From: Acanthosepion esculentum
Taxonomy: Eukaryota > Mollusca > Cephalopoda > Sepiida > Sepiidae
Assembly (NCBI GenBank): GCA_964036315.1
Contig: OZ038496.1
Coordinates: 21,076,685-21,140,684 of the forward strand
Length of the DNA stretch: 64,000 nucleotides
Reading direction: 5' to 3'
Part shown: one piece after another, positions 53,005-63,811 of the stretch
Numbering within the stretch: the stretch's first letter is position 1
How the letters are laid out: the number at the start of each line of letters is the position of its first letter
Position numbers and translations under genes: made by a program
The notes under the pieces: generated by a model
Databases searched by the model: none
What the model was told of the DNA's origin: nothing
The model's input: only the letters and a program-made list of their open reading frames with translations

Positions 53005-53635
53005 AATTTTTCATATGCTTATCAAATCCACTGATAACACTATTGATGACTTCTGTACTAACAACATTCAATTCATATTCTATTGACTTGCTATAAATAT
53101 TTATAGATGATGAATTTTGTCTTTGTTACAACAATGAATCATCATTTGCTACTGAATCTGATATGATTTTGAGCAAATTTCGATTTCCTGTGAATCTGGT
53201 TACTTACTGGACCATTCCATCTATCTTTTGATATTTGCTTGCTTTATTCACAACAAATGCCCATCAAGACCTTGCACAGCCTTTTTTTTTGTCTTTTTGT
53301 CTTCTCTCTTTCTCTTCTGTTTCTTATTTTCCTCTCCAACTTCACATTTTAATTGTTTTTTCTATCTCATTATCATACGGTGTTGGTGGAGAAAAAAAAA
53401 CTAAATCAGTCAAATACAGGAGCAAGGAAATGGAAATGTTCTTTGGAGAAGATTCCCTCGAGATTGAATATAAATGGCTTGTCTCTCTAGAGACTCTTTT
53501 TCTACAAATGTCACTGAATGCCATTAAAAAATGATATTTTTCATTCTTTCTCCAACAACTTCCTGCTTTTTCTCTTTTCCTTTCTCTCTCTCATACCTTT
53601 CATCCAACTCCTCTTCTTTCTTAATTTCCACCACC
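53005..53635. other. No recognised feature
   Basis: Unassigned sequence leading into the pyrimidine tract. Confidence 0.45.
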
Positions 53636-53670
53636 TCTCTGTTTTCTTTATTCTCTATCCTTCCTACAAT

Positions 53671-54056
53671 TTTTCTTTCTTTTTTTCATTTCTGTCTTTC
53701 TTTCTTTTTTGTCTTTCTTTCTTTTTGTTTCTGTCTTTCTTTCTTTCTTTTTGTCTTTCTTTCTTCCTTTCTTTCTTCTTGTTTCTGTCTTTCTTTCTTT
53801 CTTTTTTGTCTTTCTTTCTTCCTTTCTTTCTTCTTGTTTCTGTCTTTCTTTCTTTCTTTCTTTTTTGTCTTTCTTTCTTTCTTTTTTGTCTTTCTTTCTT
53901 CCTTCTTGTTTCTGTCTTTCTTTCTTTCTTTTTTGTCTTTCTTTCTTTCTTTTTTGTCTTTCTTTCTTCCTTCTTGTTTCTGTCTTTCTTTCTTTCTTTT
54001 TTGTCTTTCTTTCTTCCTTTCTTTCTTCTTGTTTCTGTCTTTCTTTCTTTCTTTCC
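53671..54056. repeat. ~385-bp polypyrimidine compound repeat
   Basis: Almost pure C/T on plus: TTTC runs with regular TTTTTTGTC and CTTGTTTCTGTC interruptions that recur as a higher-order unit of about 55-80 bases. Phe/Leu/Ser-rich (plus) and Lys/Arg/Glu-rich (minus) frames are repeat artefacts. Flanking CTCTATC..T.CTACAATTT is directly repeated at about 53653 and 54078. Confidence 0.93.
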
Positions 54057-54064
54057 ACCAATCC

Positions 54065-54985
54065 TTTGTTATTTATTCTCTATCTCTTCTACAATTTACT
54101 CACTTCTTTCTTTCCTTCTTTCGCATTAATTTCGCCACTCCCTTTTACTATCTAATTTCCTTTCTAAAATTCTCTCTCTGTTTTTCTTTCTCTTCGTTTT
54201 TTATTTTAATCTATGATCTACCTTCTAAATATTGAAACATCTGCTGTTACAGTTGTTTGATTTCTATATTTAGTGTTATAATTGATAAATTGTTATGAAT
54301 ATGGATTTAAATGTGTCCACATCTACAATTCTATTGACTTATTAGTAATTCTTTCTTTGCAATAATAGCTACATTGCATTTGTTTACATGACATGGATAT
54401 TTGCTGTCTAAGTTGGTTTGCAGAAAATCTTTGGTAAATGGATTTAAATGGTAAAAATGTTTCACCAAAGTTTTTCATTCTCTTGAACTATTCTCTGAAT
54501 TTACTTGTAAATCTCATTTTCTTCCAGTTTGTAAAGATAAATTCTTTTTTGTTTATTTTGACATCTGTGTCTCCGCATTCATCTTCCAACTATGATGCAT
54601 TTCGTTCTTATATCCATTAAGTATATCATTCTACATAATTACTGTTTTAAGTTAAAAGCATGTAAGTTTTACTTACATACTTTTAGCACATTTACACATT
54701 TAAAATTTTATAAATTATCTATAAATTACTTCCCTGCACCGTTTAATGTACCACCACTAACATATAAAGATATATAAAATCAAATTATTAACATTTCTTT
54801 AGAATAATTACATGTGGAAAGTTTTTATATAATATAAATTTAAAACTATTGAAACACATAATTCAATTTAAAAAATATAATAAAAAAAACTGTTTTTCAT
54901 TTATTATTCATGTTTATCTACTTTGTAAATGTCTGATTTACCAGTATCTCCAACCTGCAATAATCGACACTATGTATAGCTTAAC
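54065..54985. other. No recognised feature
   Basis: AT-rich unassigned sequence. Confidence 0.5.
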
Positions 54986-54987
54986 CC

Positions 54988-55070
54988 GCAAATTTCAACA
55001 GTTTGTATAATTCTTATGCATTAAATGCAAATTTTAACAGTTTACATAATTCTTATGCATTAAATCTATT
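54988..55070 (+). repeat. Tandem duplication of a ~40-bp unit
   Basis: AATTCTTATGCATTAAAT occurs twice, each preceded by AA.TTT.AACAGTTT. Confidence 0.85.
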
Positions 55071-55102
55071 TAATTTTCTCTCCTTATCTATATCTCTTTT
55101 GC

Positions 55103-55107
55103 ACGCG

Positions 55108-55182
<75 letters not shown>
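55103..55182. repeat. (AC)n(AT)n microsatellite
   Basis: CA run then TA run of about 55 bases. Confidence 0.97.
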
Positions 55183-55184
<2 letters not shown>

Positions 55185-55530
55185 CTTATCCTGCCTTGTT
55201 CAGTAATTGTTCATTTTAGCTTTATAAAATTTGCTAAACTCATTCTTTGGAAATCATTTACGTTATACAACTCAACTTGTTGACATATTTATAGCAGTTT
55301 GTAAATATATTTATGATATATCCACATTTTTTACACCTGACACCGAACAGTGGTAAATGTGCTCATCTTGCAAGCTGTTGCAAGTTTGTCTCTCTGGGGA
55401 GGTCTCATAAATGTCAGAATTCAAGAAATGTGTATTTACACATTAATAATCATCAATAGTATTAGCTATATATATCCACACATGCATGCATACACACACA
55501 CACACATATATATATATACACTCACACATA

Positions 55531-55962
55531 CACACAATTGGCCAAAATTTTGGTACCACATTTATGATTTTAAAGAATTGCTCAAAAATTCAGGGTTGCA
55601 TAACATTTTCAAAACAAATTTACTCGCTCACTTTGGGCCAGAGGGTCTTTCTCTTCCTGAAAGGTTTTATCATATATTCAATATTAATAATAATAACAAT
55701 GAAATTAACCCATTACTGAATACATAAAGTTTTAAAATTTTAGCTCTTTTTACCTAATCTATTTAATGTTTAATAGTAATCTTAGAGCTGGCAACTTTAA
55801 AATCTTAGGTAATCTCCTGTATAAAAAAATTGGATGCTATACACTTAGGGGTTAAATAGTTTCAACATCCTAACTTGGTAGAAGTTAATTAAACTGAATA
55901 AGGTATGAAACTTACTACTTATTAAATCCAGAGAGTAGCCCCAAACTTTTGGCCTACAGTGT
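55531..55962. mobile_element. Tc1-like MITE, near complete
   Basis: The left end is CAATTGGCCAAAATTTTGGT. The right end read inward is CACTGTAGGCCAAAAGTTTG. These are imperfect inverted termini of the Tc1 type (GGCCAAAA.TTTGG). Length is about 430 bp, non-coding. Left-half and right-half relatives are at 31985-32180 and 25345-25590. Confidence 0.75.
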
Positions 55963-55984
55963 GTGTGTATAAATATATATAGTC

Positions 55985-56115
55985 TTGTCATCCACAGACA
56001 GACTGTTTCACAGCTCCTCAGTATGGCTAGACATCCGATTACTTCAAGCTAGGATTGAAACCCAACTGATTTGACATCAGGCAGATATTTTACCTCTAGG
56101 CCATTGTTGCACAGC
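55985..56115 (-). mobile_element. S5 tRNA-derived SINE head
   Basis: On minus: AATGGCCTAGAGGTAAAATA (A-box-like) and GGGTTTCAATCCTAGC (B-box-like) at normal spacing. The 3' body is not recognised. Confidence 0.6.
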
Positions 56116-56119
56116 AGAA

Positions 56120-56800
56120 AGGAAGTGAATTTTAACATTTTTTTTCTATATGAAATAAACCAGCGGCTCAGATAACTCAATTCATACTTGAAGAGCAATG
56201 CTTTAATAGCAGTAGGAGTCGCTGTTTTTAAAAACCCCTTTCTCTCAAGAGCTCAACCATATTTCTGGGAGCATATACTGGAAATATATATTTCCAGTAA
56301 TCAAAAGAAAATTAATTTAAAAGGAGATATTTTGTCACATTGACAAATTAACCATATATATAGACATTAATTTACATCAGAGGTTATTAAAAGTTAAAAT
56401 GCTATTGTAAAATAATTATGAAATCTATAAAATTAATATTACATCTCTTTCTTTTGTTTTTTTAATCCTTTTTAATGAATAAAATCTGTTTCATCCATTA
56501 CTGAATAATTAGCATTCTTAATACTTATTATTCTAAGGACCAACAGAATTAATATTTTATTATTTCGGCAGTTTTCAGTTTTAATGTGATTCTCAAGGTC
56601 ATTAATTATCAAAGAAATTTGTATTTCTATAGATTCAGGAATGTTTCTGGTTATCAGAAACATTTTTTCAACTATAGACTACCATTATCAAGTGTTGTTA
56701 CACTCCACCCCTGGAGCATTCGGTCAGACCCTCAACCTGCAGATCTTTGCCGCTATGGTTTCCATAGCAGATAAGTCTGTTACAGAATGGAGTTGTTAGC
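56120..56800. other. No recognised feature
   Basis: AT-rich unassigned sequence. A more GC-balanced patch at 56695-56780 is unlike its surroundings but matches nothing I know. Confidence 0.45.
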
Positions 56801-56804
56801 CTCA

Positions 56805-57150
56805 ACTAGTTTTGAATACAGAGTTTTCCTTCTCTTAGACTGGTTGCCAACCAAAACTGGAGAGTCTAGCCTGTCTTAGAATGTAACCCATAACTGGAGA
56901 GGGAAGCAATGGATTCAGACCTTTCCCAAGGGTTTTTACACAAAAGTGAATGAGATAACGATATATACATTTTTATATATCAAGAACAATTTTTTTTGGA
57001 AAAATATATGACAAAATAGAAACACAAAAGATCTTTCCATTTTGTCATATATTTTTCTCCCACGAAAGTGTATGTAACAAACTGGAATTCGAACTTGACT
57101 TGCTGAGTTCTTGTTCTGAGCCATAAACCATTGCACCACCCATACATCCT
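56805..57150 (-). mobile_element. tRNA-derived SINE (S3 subfamily) with internal insertion
   Basis: On minus the tRNA head (GGTGCAATGGTTTATGGCTC, then GTTCGAATTCC) lies at 57070-57150. The body and S3 tail (plus GACTGGTTGCCAACCAAAAC) are at 56815-56950. Between them, 56953-57063 is extra sequence absent from other copies. Confidence 0.75.
56953..57063. mobile_element. Small AT fold-back insertion inside a SINE
   Basis: Perfect 19-bp arms (GAAAAATATATGACAAAAT, 56999-57017, against 57039-57057). AAAGTGAATG and AAAGTGTATG on either side look like a ~10-bp target duplication with one change. Confidence 0.6.
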
Positions 57151-57154
57151 ATAG

Positions 57155-58025
57155 ACTGGAATACGTAATAGAAAATGAGGTTTTGATTTTACAAAAAGTA
57201 CTGGGAATTTAACCTCGATCATATTTTTAAAATCTTTTATAGGTTTTCTTCTTTCTATCTTTGCTTCAATTTTTCTTTCTGTCTATATAAAAATTCCAAT
57301 CTGTGTCTCTCCTTTTTGGCTATTTGTTCTCAAACATCGCCTCTTAAACTATTTCTCCTTCAGAAACAGCAATGGAGCCTCTTCAAGTCCTAAATCCAAT
57401 AATACATTCCGGTACCTGAATTTCCTTCTACCTGCCTTTTACATGTCTTCCTTCATTATCATCTGTCACAGCATTTTCTCTCCCCCCCAGCCCCCCTCCC
57501 CCGCTCGTTTTCACTCTCTTGTTATTGTTAAAGGATGGATGGATTTTTTCTATGAAGGGGTGGGAAAAAAATATTTTCCTCTAAATTATGTCAATGTGGA
57601 TGTGATTGAACTATTTTTCTAGATTTTTTTTTTGGCTCATCTTACTTCGACCCTCTCTTTGTCACAGTTTCCTTTCCTTCAAGTAATCCGCCATATATTC
57701 AAAAATCATTTGATTACTAATTTCCCTGATGATTCCATAAATCTATATGGAGACAATGTACTTCTCCCAAGATTTCCATATATAAAATCTTATCTTTCTC
57801 TGAGAATTAAAAGGAAATCTATTTTATATAAAATCAGATTCAAAATTAGAACTAAGTCTTTTTTTCATAAAAACAACAGATTTAGAGCAGCAGGCCAGCA
57901 AATCATTTACAATTTTTTCCACATTGCTCAGTTGGTAAAGCTCATTATCGTTTGTTCTTTTGAGAAGACGAAAACCCTGCACATTGATTATCATTGTTCT
58001 TAATTTTGTACTAGTTCTGTGGAGT
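57155..58025. other. No recognised feature
   Basis: Includes a C-rich run near 57481-57505 and a 123-codon plus frame (57632-58003) without a recognised domain. I do not call it a gene. Confidence 0.45.
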
Positions 58026-58029
58026 ATTT

Positions 58030-58505
58030 TAAAAGAGAATTGAAAATGTGATACAGAAATCAGAGGCACATTAGAATAGAGCAAGATGCCATCTAAAAGC
58101 TAAACAAAGTATTAAGAAACAGGAAAATCTTGTTTGAAACAAAGAAAAGATTCCTGAACTGCTATATAAAAGGAGACTTGAGGCAACAAAAGTACGCTGA
58201 GAATACCATAGCCAGAGCTTGTGAGCAATGAGGAAGTTGTAAGGAAACAAAAAGAACACATATTTAGTATCAGAAACTCCTGGCACACATAATGAGAAAA
58301 GAAGGCTTGGAGAATTTAACACTTACAGGATGTACTGAAAGCAAGAGGGGTAGAGGAAAGCATTGAGTAACCTACATAATGAGTTTGTGTAAATGGATGG
58401 CAGAACAAGGAGTGGGTAGTATAGTAAAAAGACAAACATTGTTATGAGGATAGGAAGTTGTGGAGGACTATGGTTGCCCACATCCTGAAGGTATACAGTC
58501 CACAA
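58030..58505 (+). pseudogene. LINE-B C-terminal region
   Basis: With many frameshifts: CDTEIRGTLE-like, then DAI.KLNKVLRNRKILFETK near 58085-58145, LRIP.PELVSNEEVVRK near 58195-58250, RNSWHT..EKKAWRI (shifted LGHIMRKEGLENLTL) near 58270-58320, ESKRGRGKH near 58335, and VVEDYGCPHPEG (shifted WRTMVAHILK) at the end. Colinear with 51535-52098. Confidence 0.75.
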
Positions 58506-58576
58506 AAGAAGAAGGTATATTAATAATACATTATAATTTCTTTGATGCAATGTAAGAGTCGGTGTCGAGAGGCATC

Positions 58577-59120
58577 TTTTTAATCATTTCACCCCAAGCA
58601 ATGCAATAAAGCCACTCAGATACAATGTGTTACAGAGTGTGAGAGAATATGAGAAAAAGAAGATATTATTAAAGAGAGAGGACAATAAAAGAACAGGCAT
58701 TAAGAAGACAGAACATAAAGATTGATATTTCATTCAAATTTATGAAGATCAAAGTTGAGTGGAAAGCAAGAGGCTGGAAGAGAGTTCTACGAGCGAAAAG
58801 TGTGAGAGAATAAACTGTTGACATTTAATTTGCAATTACATCTAGCCATTTTAACAGTAAAATGATGAGACATTGCTGCCAATCTAGTACTGCACTTAAA
58901 TTCATAAAGTCTAGGTACCATAGCAGAAAGCTTATCAGAACAATTACCATGAAAATATTTATAGAAAAGGTATAGGGAAGCAACATTACAGAGGTGGGAA
59001 AGTGACTGAAGCTGAGCTGCCATATCAGGACCAATAATATTGCAGATTCTTCTTTAGATTTTATCATCGAGCACAAGGGGCACCGGACCATATGTGGCAG
59101 CTATATTCTAAGCATGAATG
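58577..59120 (-). pseudogene. LINE-A C-terminus and 3' end
   Basis: On minus: EYSCHIWSGAP, ICNIIGPDMAAQLQSLSHLC, NVASLYLFYKYFHGNC, SDKLSAMVPRLYEFKCSTRL, then MARCNCKLNVNSLFSHT, a frameshift, and the 3' end with the plus-strand sequence ATTTCACCCCAAGCAATGCA. It has a similar extent to 49165-49715. Confidence 0.85.
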
Positions 59121-59124
59121 AATA

Positions 59125-60370
59125 GCAGACTTATAGATATATGTTGTAGTTTCTTCTTTATATCACTAGTCCTGTTACTTTTTTGATCAGACCTCATAAG
59201 AGATAAATTAGTCATAAGTAGTTCATTTTCATATTCACAGGGAAACTATGTTATATAAATTTGAAATTTAAATGTAGGTTTATGTAAATTTAATGATTTT
59301 CTCAGTATTACTTTTGCTTAATCCTGTCGCAACCCCCATGCCACACCTCCACCTAATAGAATTCTTCTCCTTTTCTTATTTCTTATCTTTCTTCTCTGCA
59401 ATGCCTAAAAGGCCTCCACACATCATGTCATCATTTCAGAAAATCTTACTTTCATTTACTAAAATAAAATTGACTTTACTATATCACAGTAACCACTAAT
59501 TTCCACCATTTCATTTTTTTCGGTGCCACTCTTGCATCCATTCCATTTCTCTTGGATTCTTCTCACAACTCAGCTTCCAATCTGTCTCTGTTGTACCTGA
59601 TTTTACTCGCAGTTTTCTTTGGGTAAATCTGTTGTTGCCATCTTTTCTTTCTACTGTTTTCTTTTTACAGCGACTTATTCACAACCACAACCACAACAGG
59701 AATTGCACATTCGCCTAGGTCTGTTTTGTTATTTATTTTGTCTTCTGTCGTCATTATATTAAACTGTTGTTCTGTTGATGCTTTCTCTATCATCCACTCT
59801 CTATCCATTCAACATTGTCACTCATCTCTTACACATTGTAAGTCATTTTCATGGTCTGCATGGCTCTTCACCATCTTCATCATTATGTCAACAATCAATG
59901 TCAGTCTGTCACTTTCACTTGTGTTTTTCATTCGCTTTCATCCTTATAATGATCACAACTTGGTGCTGTTTTCAAACCCAAAGATTCAGTTTATTGGCCT
60001 TTTCTTTGGGAAGGACTTAGGTGAGTTTTAACATTCTTATAAGCACTTTTATGTCCAGTCATTTTAGTATAGTCCAAAGTGTTATGCATTGTCATGAACC
60101 TTATTCCGATGAAGAAATCACTTCAGTCATAAATATTAACTGAATCCTCCCATTTGAAGAGACTTCATGAAATCTAACATTCACCTCCTTTAAGCTTTAA
60201 CTTCAAATAATTCATGTATCATTGTCCATGTTGTTTTCAGGATATTGTCATTTGGAATAGATGTCTGTTATGTTTTTGTGTCAGTAACATCTTTACATAT
60301 GTGTATATCATTGTAGATTGTCATATATAATCTCCCTCTTTATCTCACTCTCATATATGTGTATATATAT
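59125..60370. other. No recognised feature
   Basis: Somewhat pyrimidine-rich unassigned sequence. The 101-codon plus frame at 59726-60031 is hydrophobic (Ser, Phe, Ile, His) but has no domain, and I find no splice or promoter context. Confidence 0.45.
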
Positions 60371-60392
60371 AGAGAGAGAGAGTAAGAGAGAG

Positions 60393-60442
<50 letters not shown>
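60371..60442. repeat. (AG)n(AT)n microsatellite
   Basis: AG runs followed by a TA run of about 45 bases. Confidence 0.96.
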
Positions 60443-60444
<2 letters not shown>

Positions 60445-61175
60445 TTTAAATATAAATTGTCTGAGTGCTTTTGGCTTTCATAAGCTATTATCAAAGACTT
60501 TTTGTTTTTTGTACTATGTCAGCTTAATTTGGGCAATTTATATAATGTATGTATATATTTATTGAATGTGTGTGTAGTGTGTATATAACTATATATGTAT
60601 ATTGTGTGCATATTTATATACAATGTATAAAGTGTGTGTGTGTGTCATAACATGAAACACTTTTCTTATTATCATCATATAGATTCTGTAGTTTTTTTTC
60701 ATCTAATATATAAAGCTCAAAGTTTGCCTGCTCAAACCCTGAAAATTGATTAAAATTGTGAAATCAAATAAAAACCTTTTTTTTTAAATTTATATCCACC
60801 AACATGTATCTTATATAAAACCCCACTTAGCAGTTCTTGCTTATTAGGAATAGCTAATTTGCATATTCAGTTTTAAAAACAAAATTTAAAAAAATAACTG
60901 TTTTGTTATTAATTTCTAATCTGGTCTTTTTCAAACTTTATGAATAATTGTCTTGTTAATGTTTTGTTAATGGCTTTTATAATTAAACTGCTTAGTTATT
61001 CCAATAATGCCATTTTCTGTCCTGAAAGTGGTGACCATTTAGATCACAGCTTGGGAGTAAAGTGAAGTAAGCAATCTGTAAAGAAAAGCAAGCAATGTTG
61101 ACATTTTGAAAATGTAACAAATTTATATTATTATAAGATGTGTTATATGAAATGAATGATGACCAAAATGTTTAA
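60445..61175. other. No recognised feature
   Basis: AT- and TG-rich unassigned sequence. Confidence 0.5.
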
Positions 61176-61177
61176 GC

Positions 61178-61252
61178 CTTTCTTCTTCTCCTTTTCTTCT
61201 TCTTCTCCTTTTCTTCTTCTTCTCCTTTTCTTCTTCTTCTCCTCCCCCTCCT
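61178..61252. repeat. 18-bp CT-rich tandem repeat
   Basis: Three to four near-identical copies of CTTCTTCTCCTTTTCTT. Confidence 0.92.
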
Positions 61253-61255
61253 CAA

Positions 61256-61800
61256 CATATCCTTTCAGGACATGAGCGATCATAGTTCTCTACAAGTTCC
61301 TGTCCTTTTTAGCTCTTAGTAAATTTATCTTTCTTGCTATCTCTCTTAATCACTGTACTACCAACCATTTACACAAGTTTGTTAGGTAAATTATGTGCTG
61401 CTTTCATTCTGTCCCTCTTGTCCTGTGAGTGTCATATTTTCCAAATCCTCTTATTATGTGCTCTAGAAATTTCAATTTTCCCTTTCTGATACTAAGTATA
61501 AGTGTCCTTTTTGTTTCCATTTTCTCTAAAATTTCATCATTGCTTACATGTATTCTCAGCATCCTTCTCCAACTATGATGAGATGGTCCAGCATTCAATG
61601 TTATATAGGAGTACTGATATATTACATAACAGTTCAGTACTCTTTTCTTTGTTTCCAATTAAATTTTCTTGTTTCTTAATACTTTGCTTAAGTTTTGGAA
61701 AGTATCTATTGCTATCCCAATGCACCTTTGAATTTCTGTGTCACATTAAAACACTTCCTAGATATTTTAATTTTTGTATTCGTTTAAACTTATCAATATA
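61256..61800 (-). pseudogene. LINE-B C-terminal region
   Basis: On minus, the frame 61404-61658 gives METKKRVLNCYVIYQYSYIT and, after an altered stretch, HHSWRRMLRIHVSNDEILEK, METKRTLILSIRKGKLKFLE, then HIIRGFGKYDTHRTRGTE. These are diverged but colinear with the LINE-B consensus implied by the other copies. The end (about 61260-61310) matches WR.MIAHVLKG. It is one of the least frameshifted LINE-B tails here. Confidence 0.8.
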
Positions 61801-61804
61801 TTCA

Positions 61805-62395
61805 ATTCACTGAAATGACAACAGAACAAAGGAAAGGGACTTTGTGCAATGTCTGGTATCATTGCTAATTTTTATAGAACAACCACCTTGAAATATCTTG
61901 AACTCATTATTCACTCGTTTATTCACTGTTTATTAATTTCACTTATATTTATTCTCAGATTCAAAATAAAATTCCACTTTTATTGGTGTCTTGTTTAATC
62001 TTAGAGTCTTCATTATACTTCTTTTCAATAAATGCACCTCCAGTTAGTAGCCTCTCATGTTATCACTTACATTCTCATGTGTATGTTCAGGCAGCTGGAA
62101 ACAGTCTGACATTTACAAGGCTTCATCAAAGTCTGTTTAAACAATTTCTCTTCCTTGACATAAGCATTATCCAGAATTAACTTTTACTTTTGAGGCACAA
62201 AATTAAGTCCAATCCCAGGTGGTCCATCTCTCTACACAATACCTCTCTTTTGGGAGGAAGCTATGAATAATCCCTCATGTCTGAAGCATCTCCAAAAGAC
62301 AAAGTGGCAAGGGAACTGAACTATTTTTTATCTTTGGGGTCCCATGTACATGTGTGACTCCCACTTTAAACTGAGCCTTGTGCCACATTCCATTG
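61805..62395. other. No recognised feature
   Basis: Unassigned. 62382-62400 resembles 12638-12660. Confidence 0.4.
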
Positions 62396-62397
62396 GA

Positions 62398-62780
62398 GTG
62401 TTTTATTTCTAATACTAAAGTTCACCCAAATCAAGTGTAAAGAATCACTCAAGGTAGATGGCTACTGTTAAAATGGTTATAATGAATGTTGTGTGATATG
62501 TGTGAAAAAGAAGGTGGAAGGAAGTGAAGATAATCAGGATAAGGAGGATAGATAATGATTAACCCTTAACTTTAAGAGGTTAAGATTGTAGTGTTCAGGG
62601 TAGCATTCACATAGGAGTCTGTTCCAGAAAGTAGCAGTTCTTGGGAAAAGGCTGTCTGAATGGAACTTTCTCTTTATGTTTGGAATATGGAGGAAATGAT
62701 GGTGATTCAATTCCATGGAAGTAGCATGACATGCCATAGTTGTAATGGTCTAAACTGGTAGAACACATCTGAATGTTTCA
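62398..62780 (-). pseudogene. LINE-C reverse transcriptase C-terminus and 3' region
   Basis: The minus frame encodes LNHHHFLHIPNIKRKFHSDS followed by LFPRTATFWNRLLCECYPEH and YNLNLLKLRVNHYLSSLS. This is an intact end of a LINE ORF2, with FPRTA..WN.L......P..YNL..FK as the usual tail pattern. A single 63-bp unit (plus CTAATACTAAAGTTCACCC) follows on the 3' side. The catalytic domain is absent. Confidence 0.85.
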
Positions 62781-62811
62781 CCATAGACTAGTGAAAGGCT
62801 TGTGATGTTGC

Positions 62812-62974
62812 TGTAACAACAAAAGAGAGCAAGAGAAGGCTTAAGGAGGCTTTATTCTGCTTAGAATAATTGATAGAAGTGTAGTGACTATTTATAGTCC
62901 TCTACAAATGAAAAAGTTCTCCAAAGGGAGGTAATCATAAAACATGAGAGATTACTCCCGATTAATTTATTACA
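62812..62974 (-). mobile_element. Short solo LTR with perfect 5-bp target duplication
   Basis: On minus it starts TGTAATAAATTAATCGGG and ends TTTTGTTGTTACA. It is 163 bp, with a TATA-like CTATAAATAG near 62895 and a polyadenylation signal AATAAAGCC near 62855. GTTGC at 62807-62811 and 62975-62979 is an exact duplication. The small size suits a compact or non-autonomous LTR family. No internal region is present. Confidence 0.88.
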
Positions 62975-62984
62975 GTTGCATCTG

Positions 62985-63430
62985 TAAAAAGAGACTGTAG
63001 AATAGGGAATAAGTCTTCCCTCACATGACTGATTGAATTGAATTCTGTCATGGCTGGAAAGTGAGGATTGTGCTGCTCCATCCCACAGATAGCAGTAATA
63101 CTCCATTTTTTGTCTAATTTTTCAGCTTCGCAACAAATCATATATATGAGTGTTTGGATAAACATCACTATCCAGAATTAACTGAAAACTCATAATTATA
63201 AGAACATTTAACAATTCAATCAATTGCACTTGTCTTTCCAACACCTGAAAACATATTTATAAGAATCCAATTCAAAACATTTACAAAAAATATTTACAGT
63301 TTTATTTTCTAGTGAATAGACATTTTCATATTTAGGATTAAACTAATCAGGCCAAAATATGTTATTTAGTATTACACAAAGTAAAAGAATCCAGACTTTT
63401 TTTTTCTTTTTATCCACCATAGTTCACTTT
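62985..63430. other. No recognised feature
   Basis: Unassigned AT-rich sequence. Confidence 0.5.
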
Positions 63431-63434
63431 TATA

Positions 63435-63612
63435 GAAGAGGTAAGAGAAATTAAAGAAAAAACAATAATTCATTAGATAAAAGAAAATTTATGAAAAAGA
63501 AAAAATTTATTAAAGAAAAGAAATTAATTCATTAAACCAAATAAAAAATAAAATTCACTAAAAGAAAACATTAATTCATCAAATAAAAAAATTAATTAAA
63601 CAAAAGAACCAA
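63435..63612 (+). repeat. Degenerate A-rich minisatellite
   Basis: Imperfect ~17-20-bp units like TTAATTCATTAAA.AAAAGAA, almost without G or C. Confidence 0.7.
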
Positions 63613-63811
63613 TGTCCACATATAGATTCATTATTAATATATTTTGATAAATTCTTAATTGCATATGCATATATGGCATGTTGACATTCCTAAGAGAAAA
63701 AGGTTAGCATATATGATTTTAAAAATATCAATAAATCAATTATAATCTTGAATCTATTAATAGCTTACTTAAGCCTAAGATCTGCTGTTTAATGGTAAAA
63801 TACATACACTG

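Noticed and set aside
53518..54235. Phe/Leu/Ser-rich frames up to 234 codons, and a Lys/Glu/Arg-rich minus frame
   Set aside because: Polypyrimidine repeat artefact.
57632..58003. 123-codon open frame
   Set aside because: No recognisable domain; low-complexity Lys/Ile/Phe composition, close to a LINE-B fragment but not part of it.
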